DNA from: a virus
Reading direction: 5' to 3' (one strand)
Virus record (IMG/VR): IMGVR_UViG_3300048672_000970
Coordinates: 62,001 to 126,000 of that record
Length of the DNA: 64,000 nucleotides
Position 1 is the first letter of the stretch, and each line of letters starts with the position of its first letter. The translations under genes and the position numbers were made by a program. Shown one piece after another: positions 31,046 through 39,362 of this stretch. The notes beneath the pieces were generated by a model. That model was not told the origin of the DNA and ran no database searches. It saw only the letters and a list, made by a program, of their open reading frames with translations.

Positions 31046-32455
31046 ATGAATGCAAATAATCCCGCCCTCCGTTTCATGAACACGAATCTCATCCTGGCCG
31101 CTGACTCGTATAAGACGAGCCAGTATCCGATTTTCCCGGATAGCCAAGAAGGGCTGTATGTGTACATTGAGGCGCGGAGTAAGGGTGATATCATTGTTCC
31201 AGCCGGCATTAAGGCCATGCTTGAACGGTATCTCAGTACGCCAATCACTCAGGAAATGATTGATGAAGCCGAACAGTTCATCACCGGGCATGGCGAGCCG
31301 TTTAACCGTGAAGGATGGGAATACATCCTGAATCAATATGGCGGTTGGCTTCCGTTCACGATTCGAGCTATTCCGGAAGGCATGCCGGTTCCGTCGAGCA
31401 TTCCGCTGTTCACGGTTGAATGCTCTGACAAGAAGGCTAAATTCGCTGCGACGTATATTGAAACATGGTGTCAGCGAGGTGTGTGGTATCCTACTACCAT
31501 TGCTTCGCAAGGCTATGAAGCGAAAAAGGAAATCAAGCGGTATTACGAAATTTCTGGCGCAGAAATGAGTGATCTGGCGTTTGGTCTTCTAGATTTTGCT
31601 GGCCGCGGTTTTACTTGTGGCGAACAGGCGCAACTTGGCACGATGGCGCACATGTACAATTGGCTCGGCACTGATACGATGGAAGGTGTTCTGTTCACTA
31701 ACAACCTGTACGGCTGTGAAATGGCAGGATTTTCTGTCCCAGCGTCCGAACACAATAATCAAATTTCGTTTGGGGAAGAAAACGAATATGAATATGTGAA
31801 AAAGATGCTGGACACGTATGCCAAGCCTGGAAAGGTCGTTAGCATTGTCATTGATGGATATAATGCACACCAGTGTGTTGACATGCTGTGTGAACAGTTT
31901 GGCGATTTCATCAAAACGAGTGGTGCTTTGGTTTGTGCACGTCATGATTCCGGCCTCGCCGAAGAACAGATTAGCTGGCTGCTGAATCGACTGGCTAAGA
32001 CGTTCGGTTATACCATTAACGCGAAGGGGTACAAAAAGCTCAATTGCGTGAAGGTGCTGTGGGGTGATGGCATCAATCAAATGACCATTCGGAGCCTGTA
32101 CGGTTTCGTTGTGGCTAACGGATGGGCTGCAAATAACATCACTCTCGGTTCTGGTGGTGGTCTGATGCAATCGTGCACCCGTGACACTTACAAGTTTGCC
32201 ATGAAGGGTTCTGCCCAACTGGTGAATGGTGTTTGGAAGGGTATGTCGAAGCGGCCGATTACTGACCCTGGCAAGCGCAGCAAGGAAGGTCGTGTTGCGG
32301 CTTGCCAGATGGCGGATGGAAGTTATGGTTGGTATGACCTTGATATTGGTCTGCCGGAAGGTGCTTCTGATATCATGGAAACCATCTATGATTGCGGAAA
32401 GCGGTTTGAAATGGCAAATCTGGATACCATCCGTGCTCGCACGGGACTGTGGTGA
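31046..32455 (+). CDS. nadV: nicotinamide phosphoribosyltransferase (NAMPT)
   Basis: 469 residues, full length. Visible family motifs: DSYKTSQYP near the start, FGLLDFAGRGF (F-G-x-R-G region), SVPASEHN with the catalytic His, ARHDSG (usually RPDSG), WGDGIN and LGSGGGLMQ. It joins nicotinamide and PRPP to give NMN, which the NadM-Nudix protein turns into NAD. ATG follows AAAGGAG. A terminator follows it. Confidence 0.93.
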   Translation: MNANNPALRFMNTNLILAADSYKTSQYPIFPDSQEGLYVYIEARSKGDIIVPAGIKAMLERYLSTPITQEMIDEAEQFITGHGEPFNREGWEYILNQYGGWLPFTIRAIPEGMPVPSSIPLFTVECSDKKAKFAATYIETWCQRGVWYPTTIASQGYEAKKEIKRYYEISGAEMSDLAFGLLDFAGRGFTCGEQAQLGTMAHMYNWLGTDTMEGVLFTNNLYGCEMAGFSVPASEHNNQISFGEENEYEYVKKMLDTYAKPGKVVSIVIDGYNAHQCVDMLCEQFGDFIKTSGALVCARHDSGLAEEQISWLLNRLAKTFGYTINAKGYKKLNCVKVLWGDGINQMTIRSLYGFVVANGWAANNITLGSGGGLMQSCTRDTYKFAMKGSAQLVNGVWKGMSKRPITDPGKRSKEGRVAACQMADGSYGWYDLDIGLPEGASDIMETIYDCGKRFEMANLDTIRARTGLW

Positions 32456-32463
32456 TTCAGCAG

Positions 32464-32490
32464 AAAAGGGGCTTCGGCCCCTTTTCTTTT
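32464..32490 (+). terminator. rho-independent terminator
   Basis: AAAAGGGGC-TTCG-GCCCCTTTTCTTTT, with a stable UUCG loop. Confidence 0.9.
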
Positions 32491-32502
32491 TCTAACCCCA
32501 TG

Positions 32503-32508
32503 TAAATA
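32503..32508 (+). promoter_or_regulatory. late promoter (TAAATA)
   Basis: TGTAAATAAT, 24 nt before the ATG of the next gene, with no Shine-Dalgarno sequence between. Confidence 0.65.
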
Positions 32509-32526
32509 ATAAAAACTATCATTGGC

Positions 32527-34146
32527 ATGGCAGCATTCAAACAATTTTTAGCTGAGATGAAATTTACCGAAGTGATGCCGAAAGGCTTCAAAGAGTTTCA
32601 CGACAAGTACAAGACGAAACAATTCAAAGACGAGCATCTATTTGTCAACTTTTCAAACCATATTGGTAACGTTGATGACAAAACTTCTTATGCAAATCCA
32701 GACCATCATGACCCGCAAGGCACATATGGCTATCCACTGAAATATGTGATTGACCATCCGAGTGACCTGATGTATGGGGTGTCGGCGAAGTTTTTACGGG
32801 TGTTACAACCTTCTTCTAATGCAAACATTCTCTGGCTTCAACATATGATGCCAAACCAACAGCGGAAAATGTTCAACCAGTTTTTTCATAAGATTGAAAT
32901 GGAAACGGCGATTAAAGCCATGCGCACTCATCGGAATCTAGAAAATGATAACTCAGCTTGGTTTTCGTGTATGCAGCTACCCGAGACTGAAATGGATACA
33001 CTGATTAGCTGGTATAAAACTAAAAAACAAAACAGGGAACGAATTGACCTGAAAATTTTATCTGCTGGCGAGCAAACAAAAAGATTCCGAATGTTTGACA
33101 TTGACGCCATTCTAGATACGGCGTCTAATCTCAAAAAAGCCATTATCAACGACCGTGAGCCGGAACAAATTGTGTTCCTACACCGAGGCGCTTTCAAAAC
33201 TGTGGAAGTGTTTAATCTAAGGGACGTTAAAGAAACTCGTGGTGAAAGTATCACTAACATTTCTTCTGCGCACGAGCAAGAAACTTGTAGAAAGATTGCT
33301 GCTGAAGTTGCATTGCGTATCGGTGAAAAGTTACTTTCAACTGCACCAATGACTAATAACATGGGCGGCTATAACGTATTTTTCACGAAGTCTGGACAAC
33401 TCATTTGGGTTGACATGCAGAATTCTGCCGAACGAGAGGGTTTGAAAATGGGGCAGAAGAAACATAAAGAATTTAAGAAGAATGACAGGCATGAAGTGGC
33501 TATTCGAGTTACTGGAAAGAAACAAAAGGTTGAGGGAAAGTTTGGTATTGATTACTCGATTGAGGAAATGGCTAATATTATCAAGCGGTATTATGAAATG
33601 GCTGATGACGTTGAAACCTTTACCCCGTTCCATTCTGCCAAAGAATATACAGACCATCAGGCCAAATTGAGTAGTCTGGCCGCCAAAAAACGTGCGCGCG
33701 CCGAATACATGGCTGCAGGTACGGAGAAGATTAAAGAAGGTGTAGAAAAGTTCTATCATGCTTTCGGAGTGACCCCTGATAACTTAGCTACAGAAGCTGA
33801 TGTGTTATGGGTATTCAAAAACATTCAAATGGCGTTACCGTTCTATTTTGATTCTAAAGAGTCAGTGCAAGATGAGGCATTACAGCAAGAATCATACCTC
33901 AGAAATATTGGCACCAAAATTGCTCGTAATTTTGTAATGTCGTTGGCTGATGAGTTACCCGCCCGGATGGATTTGCCACAGCTTGAAAAGGTGTTAGATA
34001 AAATTCGTGTAATGGCGAAGGATTGGGATGAATCGACTTTAAGACGGATTAAACATCTGGCGTTTAGCGGCGGGATGTCAAGTACGCCGAACTACTCCTA
34101 TCCAGAGCATGTTGTAGACCTGCTGACTCGTGAAAAGTTGATTTAA
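32527..34146 (+). CDS. large unknown protein with capsid-targeting-like N-terminus
   Basis: 539 residues. MAAFKQFLAE ends in L-A-E and resembles the T4 internal protein leader MKTYQEFIAE. The rest is helical and basic-acidic mixed: a His-rich stretch near residue 55, an alpha/beta middle (EQIVFLHRGAFKTVEVFNL) and a Lys-rich segment near 310. No enzyme motif recognised. Proposed: late, packaged head protein of unknown activity. Confidence 0.65.
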   Translation: MAAFKQFLAEMKFTEVMPKGFKEFHDKYKTKQFKDEHLFVNFSNHIGNVDDKTSYANPDHHDPQGTYGYPLKYVIDHPSDLMYGVSAKFLRVLQPSSNANILWLQHMMPNQQRKMFNQFFHKIEMETAIKAMRTHRNLENDNSAWFSCMQLPETEMDTLISWYKTKKQNRERIDLKILSAGEQTKRFRMFDIDAILDTASNLKKAIINDREPEQIVFLHRGAFKTVEVFNLRDVKETRGESITNISSAHEQETCRKIAAEVALRIGEKLLSTAPMTNNMGGYNVFFTKSGQLIWVDMQNSAEREGLKMGQKKHKEFKKNDRHEVAIRVTGKKQKVEGKFGIDYSIEEMANIIKRYYEMADDVETFTPFHSAKEYTDHQAKLSSLAAKKRARAEYMAAGTEKIKEGVEKFYHAFGVTPDNLATEADVLWVFKNIQMALPFYFDSKESVQDEALQQESYLRNIGTKIARNFVMSLADELPARMDLPQLEKVLDKIRVMAKDWDESTLRRIKHLAFSGGMSSTPNYSYPEHVVDLLTREKLI

Positions 34147-34150
34147 CCCC

Positions 34151-34179
34151 TTGTGTTTCCCTCGATAGTCTTTTACAAT
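34151..34179 (+). promoter_or_regulatory. early promoter (TTGTGT-17-TACAAT)
   Basis: Followed by AACGTCCATCAACAACTT, the start region of the early family, but lacking the TGTAAC box. Confidence 0.65.
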
Positions 34180-34213
34180 AACGTCCATCAACAACTTTGC
34201 GAGGAACCGAATC

Positions 34214-34525
34214 ATGATTACTGCACATCTGGCCGACTACCTGCACAATGAGGTGGACGTTTGTAAGCTGACCACAGCAAAGCTGGCCGCCAATATTGAC
34301 CATTTCCTATCAGCGGATGTTGATGGGACGGTTGAACTGATGGACAATCTGCTGTCTTCGTTTGAGAACCGGGTACGAAACAATATCGACAAGGTATGGT
34401 CTTTCTGCCATGAACAGGGGTATCATCTTTCAACCGTCAACATCTTTTCTGAAGATGGTATTGCGAAGGTAATGCTAGTTTGGAATGATGAATGGATTGA
34501 ACAGTTCAATCTGTCCGATTTTTGA
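34214..34525 (+). CDS. hypothetical protein (103 aa)
   Basis: Helical N-terminal two-thirds, beta hairpin at the end (LSTVNIFSEDGIAKVMLVW). ATG behind GCGAGGAACC. Function unknown. Confidence 0.6.
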   Translation: MITAHLADYLHNEVDVCKLTTAKLAANIDHFLSADVDGTVELMDNLLSSFENRVRNNIDKVWSFCHEQGYHLSTVNIFSEDGIAKVMLVWNDEWIEQFNLSDF

Positions 34526-34532
34526 GTAATGT

Positions 34533-34570
34533 GTTATACTCCTACAACAAAAATTACATAGGAGTATAAC
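34533..34570 (+). promoter_or_regulatory. 12-bp perfect inverted repeat covering the ribosome site
   Basis: GTTATACTCCTA and TAGGAGTATAAC are perfectly complementary with a 14-nt loop. The right arm holds the AGGAG ribosome site and abuts the ATG of the next gene; the left arm contains a TATACT -10-like hexamer. It could hide the ribosome site in RNA that starts upstream, or be a dyad at a promoter. Confidence 0.75.
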
Positions 34571-34837
34571 ATGTGGAAAGTAGCAGAATTGACTGAGGTT
34601 TCAAAGGGCATTTTTTCAAAGCATTTTTATGGTGGGCAAGTATTTTGCAGAGAGTATGAATACATGCCAGGAAGGAAGAAAGTTTTGATTACGCCGAGAA
34701 TTGCTGAAACCTCAGTGAAAGTGCTTTCAGCCGTATTAGCCAAAAACTTTTACAACATCGTCGGAGATACAACGCCTGAACAGCAGGAGAAACTGATTGC
34801 ATTAGAGCAAGTGTTCGTTAATAGCGGTCGATTATAA
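34571..34837 (+). CDS. hypothetical protein (88 aa) behind a sequestering hairpin
   Basis: Alpha/beta, basic in the middle (EYMPGRKKVLITPRI). The ATG directly follows the right arm of a 12-bp inverted repeat that contains its AGGAG. Function unknown. Confidence 0.6.
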   Translation: MWKVAELTEVSKGIFSKHFYGGQVFCREYEYMPGRKKVLITPRIAETSVKVLSAVLAKNFYNIVGDTTPEQQEKLIALEQVFVNSGRL

Positions 34838-34850
34838 GGAGAATAGAGAC

Positions 34851-35093
34851 ATGCACCATCTTGAGTTTCATCTAAAAAGTGCCATTGATAAAGTGGTCGT
34901 CATTTTGTGGGTTATAGCCATGATGGTGTGTGTTTTAGACTTATTGGTTTTTAAATTCGTCCCCGGATTAGCGGCCATCGTGTTAATGGTCAACGGAATT
35001 TCCGGTAGTTCTTGGTGTTTTATCAAGAAGTACCTCTATGATAAAGAAGAAACGCAGACAGAAAAAACACCAACTGACCGCAACGGTCTTTGA
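34851..35093 (+). CDS. two-helix membrane protein (80 aa)
   Basis: Hydrophobic segments at about residues 14-35 and 37-57, then a charged tail. AAGGAGAATAGAGAC precedes the ATG. Its end overlaps the deaminase-like gene by 56 bases. Function unknown. Confidence 0.6.
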   Translation: MHHLEFHLKSAIDKVVVILWVIAMMVCVLDLLVFKFVPGLAAIVLMVNGISGSSWCFIKKYLYDKEETQTEKTPTDRNGL

Positions 35094-35364
35094 TAAGAAA
35101 GGCAATGTGTTGAGCATTGCCGGCAATAGTTTTTCCAAAACCCATCCTGAACAGAAACGATTAGCGTATCGGTGTGGCTTACACCATAAAATTTTCCTCC
35201 ACGCGGAAATCGCGGCGCTTATCAAAGTAAGAAATGGAACACCGTACAAGATAAAAGTTGAACGGTATGATAATTGTGGCAATCCGGTGTTAGCAAAACC
35301 GTGCCCAATTTGCGAGCTGGCTATCAAAGAAGCCGGCATTAAATTCGTTGAATACACCATGTAA
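35038..35364 (+). CDS. zinc-dependent nucleoside deaminase-like protein
   Basis: 108 residues. HAEIAAL (zinc His plus catalytic Glu) and PCPICE (two zinc Cys) define a cytidine/deoxycytidylate deaminase fold. It lacks the longer inserts of the dCMP deaminase at 19402. Substrate could be a nucleoside, nucleotide or nucleic acid. The N-terminus is very basic (MIKKKRRQKKH), which may favour nucleic acid contact. Confidence 0.7.
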   Translation: MIKKKRRQKKHQLTATVFDKKGNVLSIAGNSFSKTHPEQKRLAYRCGLHHKIFLHAEIAALIKVRNGTPYKIKVERYDNCGNPVLAKPCPICELAIKEAGIKFVEYTM

Positions 35365-35369
35365 GGAAA

Positions 35370-35774
35370 ATGATGAATCTCATTCAAACCCTGAAAATTG
35401 AACTGTTCACCCATCGACGTGCTAATAACGTCGTTGCCCGGAACCTGCTAACCACCCTGATTGGTGAAGCTGAAATGGTCGGCAAGAACGCCGGTAATCG
35501 AGAAACGACAGACGCAGAAGTAATCGCCATTGTTAAAAAGTTCATTGACAAGAATCGTGAATTTGCACAACTGGCGGGTGATTCTGACGTGCTGAAAGAA
35601 GAACTGGACATCCTGCAAAAGATTATGCCACCGCAACTGAGTTATAACGAATTGGTTGCCATCTTCCAAGAACTGAACGCGATGAATCTTGGCGAGGCGA
35701 TGAAATGGCTCAAACAAAATTATCCCGGCCGCTATGACGGCAAAGAGGCCAAGAAGGCTTTTGAGGCACAATGA
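35370..35774 (+). CDS. GatB/YqeY-like protein
   Basis: 134 residues. The order RNLLTTLIGEAE..., TTDAEVIAIVKKFIDKNRE, ELDILQKIMPPQLSYNELVA and GEAMKWLKQNYPGRYDG matches YqeY and the tail domain of GatB, a tRNA-binding module. Role in a phage unknown; tRNA or amidotransferase interaction is possible. Confidence 0.75.
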   Translation: MMNLIQTLKIELFTHRRANNVVARNLLTTLIGEAEMVGKNAGNRETTDAEVIAIVKKFIDKNREFAQLAGDSDVLKEELDILQKIMPPQLSYNELVAIFQELNAMNLGEAMKWLKQNYPGRYDGKEAKKAFEAQ

Positions 35775-36367
35775 TGCGTTCAGTAGTCATCAACCTATTC
35801 GCCGGCCCTGGAGCTGGTAAATCAACCACTGCGGCTCGTTTGTTTTCATCCCTGAAGCTGCTGGGTAAGAATGCTGAACTGGTGCAGGAATTTGCCAAAG
35901 GGGCTGTGTGGGAAAAGCGAAGTCAAAAGCTGTTTGCTTGCCAACCGTATATCACAGGTAAACAAATTTGGCAACAGGCTCGGCTAGCCGATGAAGTGGA
36001 ATTCATGGTATCCGATTCGCCGATTCTGCTAGGGCTGGCTTATATTTCTGACGATGAACCCTCCGAGTATAAATCAGCTTTCCAGACGGTTTTGCTTCAC
36101 GAGTTCAATCGCCATACCAACATCAATTTCTTCATCAAGCGGGCCAAAGCTTATAACCCGAAAGGACGGAATCAAACTGAGCAGGAAGCGATTGAGAAGG
36201 ATAATGAAGTGAAAGCATTCCTGAATTCTCTTAACATTCCGTTCATTGAAATTTCGGGCGATGCTTCGGCGGACATGCAAATTATCGACCACCTTATTTT
36301 GAAGGGCGTTATCAATGAAGTAAATAATGGAAACACCCTCCATTATGAAACTTCGCCAAATTATTGA
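35771..36367 (+). CDS. P-loop nucleotide kinase-like ATPase (NadR/AAA_28 type)
   Basis: 198 residues. NLFAGPGAGKSTTAARLF is Walker A; EFAKGAVWEKR and VSDSPILLGLAY resemble the acceptor and Walker B regions of deoxynucleoside or NadR-like ribosylnicotinamide kinases. A similar protein is found in many T4-like phages. In this genome a ribosylnicotinamide kinase role would fit the NAD genes, but that is inference. Its end overlaps the next gene and contains that gene's late promoter. Confidence 0.65.
   Translation: MMRSVVINLFAGPGAGKSTTAARLFSSLKLLGKNAELVQEFAKGAVWEKRSQKLFACQPYITGKQIWQQARLADEVEFMVSDSPILLGLAYISDDEPSEYKSAFQTVLLHEFNRHTNINFFIKRAKAYNPKGRNQTEQEAIEKDNEVKAFLNSLNIPFIEISGDASADMQIIDHLILKGVINEVNNGNTLHYETSPNY
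36321..36326 (+). promoter_or_regulatory. late promoter (TAAATA) inside the upstream gene
   Basis: AGTAAATAATG, 24 nt before the ATG of the kinase-like gene, no Shine-Dalgarno sequence. The spacing supports the MKLRQIIE start over an ATG 18 bases earlier. Confidence 0.6.
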
Positions 36368-37196
36368 GTCACCTATTCCTGACGCCGACCCCCTGAATGA
36401 TTTCTATCATCATTCAGGGAGTTTTTCATTTCGTGAAAACATCGGCCGTTTCAAGAAACGATTTCCGATTATTGGGCAAGGGTCATCGAGAGTAGTTTTC
36501 TCCGCACCAATCGATATCAGTTGGTTGAAAGCAAATGATATAGAGAAGGTTGGTAACAAACAAACCGGCATTAAAACCGCCATCAAACTAGCTAAAAATG
36601 CTAAAGGCTTATTTCAGAACGCGGAAGAACTGCGTATCTATGAAATAGCAAAACACATGGGTAAAGAAAGGTTCCTATGCCCTATCATCGATTGGGCTGG
36701 TAATCCAGCTTATAAGAATGATATCGTTTATACCATTTCCAGTGGGCATGATTTTGAAGCGAAGAATGGTTCTAGAAAAGCTCCATTCTGGCTCCAAATG
36801 CCGCAGGTGGTATCTCCATCTGTATCCACCTTCGATAAGTTTTTCAGCAAGCAATTTGGTTTTGTGCCAGAGTTTAGTTTGACTGAATATAATTACATGT
36901 CATCCGATGAGGCTCATGCTGAAATGGCGGCGGATGTATATGCACAGGCGTGCGACCAGTTTTCTAGCACGAAAGAGCAAGAGGATGAATTTGCCGATTT
37001 CCTTTCGTTAGCTAACGCAGTATTTGGTACAGGAATCGTAGACATGAACAACCCCGCTAATTGGGGCATTTTAGATGGGAAGCTGGTCATCATCGATTTC
37101 GGATATTCGGAAGACGTGCAGGATACTTATTCCGGGCATGTCAACATGGAAACTGCCGTTGTAAATAACGAAATAGTTATAAGTATTGAAGAATGA
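36345..37196 (+). CDS. kinase-like protein with capsid-targeting-like N-terminus, paralogue A
   Basis: 283 residues. MKLRQIIE ends in I-I-E. A kinase fold follows: IGQGSSRVVFSAP (Gly-rich loop), TAIKLA (ATP lysine), NAEELRIYE (helix C Glu), DMNNPANWGILDG (catalytic Asp and Asn) and VIIDFG (metal Asp). It is compact, with a short C-lobe. Substrate unknown. It overlaps its paralogue by ATGA. Proposed: packaged protein kinase-like effector. Confidence 0.7.
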   Translation: MKLRQIIESPIPDADPLNDFYHHSGSFSFRENIGRFKKRFPIIGQGSSRVVFSAPIDISWLKANDIEKVGNKQTGIKTAIKLAKNAKGLFQNAEELRIYEIAKHMGKERFLCPIIDWAGNPAYKNDIVYTISSGHDFEAKNGSRKAPFWLQMPQVVSPSVSTFDKFFSKQFGFVPEFSLTEYNYMSSDEAHAEMAADVYAQACDQFSSTKEQEDEFADFLSLANAVFGTGIVDMNNPANWGILDGKLVIIDFGYSEDVQDTYSGHVNMETAVVNNEIVISIEE

Positions 37197-37999
37197 AACT
37201 GCGCGCATTGTTAGAAACTCCCATTGATGATGGGGCAGAAATGCACACGACTAAATCTTGGTTTTCATCTCACACCAAGATGGATTTCAAGAAGACCACT
37301 AAATCATTTTCAAAAACCTACCAAGTATTAGGAAAGGGGTCATCAAGAATTGCTTTCTCAGCCCCTATGAATATTGATGTATTCAAAGCCGATGATTTAA
37401 CGAACGTTAGTCAAAAAGATGGCAAAGCTGATACAGTCATCAAACTGGCATTCAATGAAAAAGGATTGGCTCAAAACATTGAAGAACTGAAACTATGGCA
37501 TCTGGCGAAACAACTTGGGCATGAGACGTTACTTTGCCCTATCATTGATTGGGCCGGTAATCCAGCGTATAAGAATGATACGAAGTACGTTATCGACGGG
37601 CAAAACTTTGCGGCGAAGAACGGAGATAAGAAAGCCCCTTTTTGGATTCAGTTGGCGGCGGTAAAACAGTTAACGTCCGACGCACAATTGTCCAAACTTT
37701 TTGAAGATGAGTTTGGGTTTTCAATCGAAGAACTTCGCTTACTAGCTCTGCACGCTAAACAAACTGGTAAAAAGAATTATACCAAGTCGAATGCCAGCGA
37801 GTTTTTACGGATGTGCGATTCACTCAAAATGTCGGCGGGTGATTTATTCGCGTATGAAAATTGGGGATTGCTGAAAGGTAATTTAGTTATTATCGACTAC
37901 GGTCTAACAGATGCCAATGAACACTTGTACGATTCGGAGGCGGGAGATGTTAAAATCTATTCCTCCGTTGAAAACGGAGAAGTCACTATAAGGATTTGA
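37193..37999 (+). CDS. kinase-like protein with capsid-targeting-like N-terminus, paralogue B
   Basis: 268 residues. MKLRALLE ends in L-L-E. The same kinase-type motifs appear: LGKGSSRIAFSAP, TVIKLAFNEKG, IEELKLWHL, ENWGLLKG and VIIDYG. LCPIIDWAGNPAYKNDT is almost identical to paralogue A, so this is a tandem duplication. The C-lobe is shorter. Substrate unknown. Confidence 0.7.
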   Translation: MKLRALLETPIDDGAEMHTTKSWFSSHTKMDFKKTTKSFSKTYQVLGKGSSRIAFSAPMNIDVFKADDLTNVSQKDGKADTVIKLAFNEKGLAQNIEELKLWHLAKQLGHETLLCPIIDWAGNPAYKNDTKYVIDGQNFAAKNGDKKAPFWIQLAAVKQLTSDAQLSKLFEDEFGFSIEELRLLALHAKQTGKKNYTKSNASEFLRMCDSLKMSAGDLFAYENWGLLKGNLVIIDYGLTDANEHLYDSEAGDVKIYSSVENGEVTIRI

Positions 38000-38002
38000 A
38001 AG

Positions 38003-38797
38003 ATGCGTACAATTATTGCTGGGTCGAGAACAGTTACTAACTATGGGGCGTTAACTCACGCCCTCCGATATGTTGATTGGGAAATCACTGAAGTGGTGTC
38101 AGGTACTGCAAATGGCGCGGACAAACTCGGCGAGCAATATGTGTATCAGCGGGATTTGATGTGTAAGAAATTTCCGGCCGATTGGGATAGGTATGGAAAA
38201 CGCGCGGGGATGATGAGAAATCAGAAGATGGCTGGATACGCAAACGCTTTAATCGCGCTCTGGGACATGAAATCAGCCGGGCCAGCTAACATGATAGGTC
38301 TGGCCGAAGAAATGGGCCTGAAGGTCGTTATCATGCCTTGCATCCTTGGATTTCAGGATGAATTCAGATGGTTGAGTAATTTTGCACCATGCGGTATCGA
38401 AATGGATGGCGACCGTTATCCATCAGTTGAACATGCCTATCAAGCTGCTAAAATGCCGGCAGGGTATCACCGTGAGCAAATTAAATTTCGGTCTGCAGGC
38501 GCTGCTAAAAAATATGTGCAGCAACCATCGGTGTGCCGATTACTTGACCCAGAATGGCATTCATATAAAATAGATATCATGCTCGATTGCTTGATGCAAA
38601 AATATACGGATGGTATCTATTATGAATTACTTCTAGCTACAGAAAATTATTACATCGAGGAAACTAACGCCTGGAAAGACACGTTCTGGGGAGTTTATAA
38701 CGGCCGAGGGAAAAATGTGTTGGGTGAAATGATCATGGCAATCCGGGATGAGCTTGCAGCCATGCAGTCGGATGTGCTACAATGCAGTCATTGCTAA
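38003..38797 (+). CDS. SLOG (DUF2493)-NADAR fusion protein
   Basis: 264 residues. Residues 1-110 resemble a DUF2493/SLOG Rossmann domain (IIAGSRT, GTANGADKLGEQY, MMRNQKMAGYANALIALWD), which binds nucleotides. Residues 112-255 are a NADAR/YbiA-type domain (FRWLSNFAPCGIEMDG, YPSVEHAYQAAK, FWGVYNGRGKNVLGEMIM). NADAR enzymes cleave N-glycosidic bonds in ADP-ribose-type or riboflavin-pathway substrates, and some remove ADP-ribose from guanine in DNA. It may process NAD-derived molecules or reverse a DarT-type defence. Domains are clear; substrate is inferred. Confidence 0.8.
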   Translation: MRTIIAGSRTVTNYGALTHALRYVDWEITEVVSGTANGADKLGEQYVYQRDLMCKKFPADWDRYGKRAGMMRNQKMAGYANALIALWDMKSAGPANMIGLAEEMGLKVVIMPCILGFQDEFRWLSNFAPCGIEMDGDRYPSVEHAYQAAKMPAGYHREQIKFRSAGAAKKYVQQPSVCRLLDPEWHSYKIDIMLDCLMQKYTDGIYYELLLATENYYIEETNAWKDTFWGVYNGRGKNVLGEMIMAIRDELAAMQSDVLQCSHC

Positions 38798-38813
38798 CTT
38801 CTAGAGGATCAAC

Positions 38814-39362
38814 ATGGCTACGTCTTTTTTCATTTCCGACCTGCACTTTGGTCACGAAAACGCCATTCGGACATTTATGCGGGAAGACGGAACGAAGCTT
38901 CGCAATTTTTCGTCAGTTGAAGAAATGAACGAATTCATCATTGACCGCATTAACTCAGTTGTCAAGCCGAATGACCATCTTAACATCGTTGGTGATTTGG
39001 CAATGAGCAAAAAGTATATCTACCTCGCTGGCCGTCTGAACGGACATAAGCGGCTGGTGCTTGGCAATCATGACATTTTTAACATGGAGCTGTACGCACC
39101 ATATTTTGAAAAGATTGTGGGTTATCGTCAGTTTGACAAAGACATCATTGTCAGTCATATCCCCGTCCATCCGAGTCAACTTGAACAACGGTTCAAGTTC
39201 AACATTCATGGACATCTGCATGATAAAAATGTGCGGCATGCTAATCTTTTTACCGATGTCCGTTATTTCAATGTCTCTTGTGATAACGACCTTATGCAGT
39301 ATGTCCCTAAGAGTCTGGAAGAACTGAAAGAGATTGCATACAATAGGGGGATTGACCTGTGA
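38814..39362 (+). CDS. calcineurin-like metallophosphoesterase
   Basis: 182 residues. SDLHFGH, VGDLAM, LGNHD, VSHIPVHP and HGHLHD are the five metal-binding motifs in order. Similar small proteins are common in large phages; substrates could be cyclic nucleotides or phosphoproteins. It is coupled to the spanin gene by overlap. Confidence 0.85.
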   Translation: MATSFFISDLHFGHENAIRTFMREDGTKLRNFSSVEEMNEFIIDRINSVVKPNDHLNIVGDLAMSKKYIYLAGRLNGHKRLVLGNHDIFNMELYAPYFEKIVGYRQFDKDIIVSHIPVHPSQLEQRFKFNIHGHLHDKNVRHANLFTDVRYFNVSCDNDLMQYVPKSLEELKEIAYNRGIDL

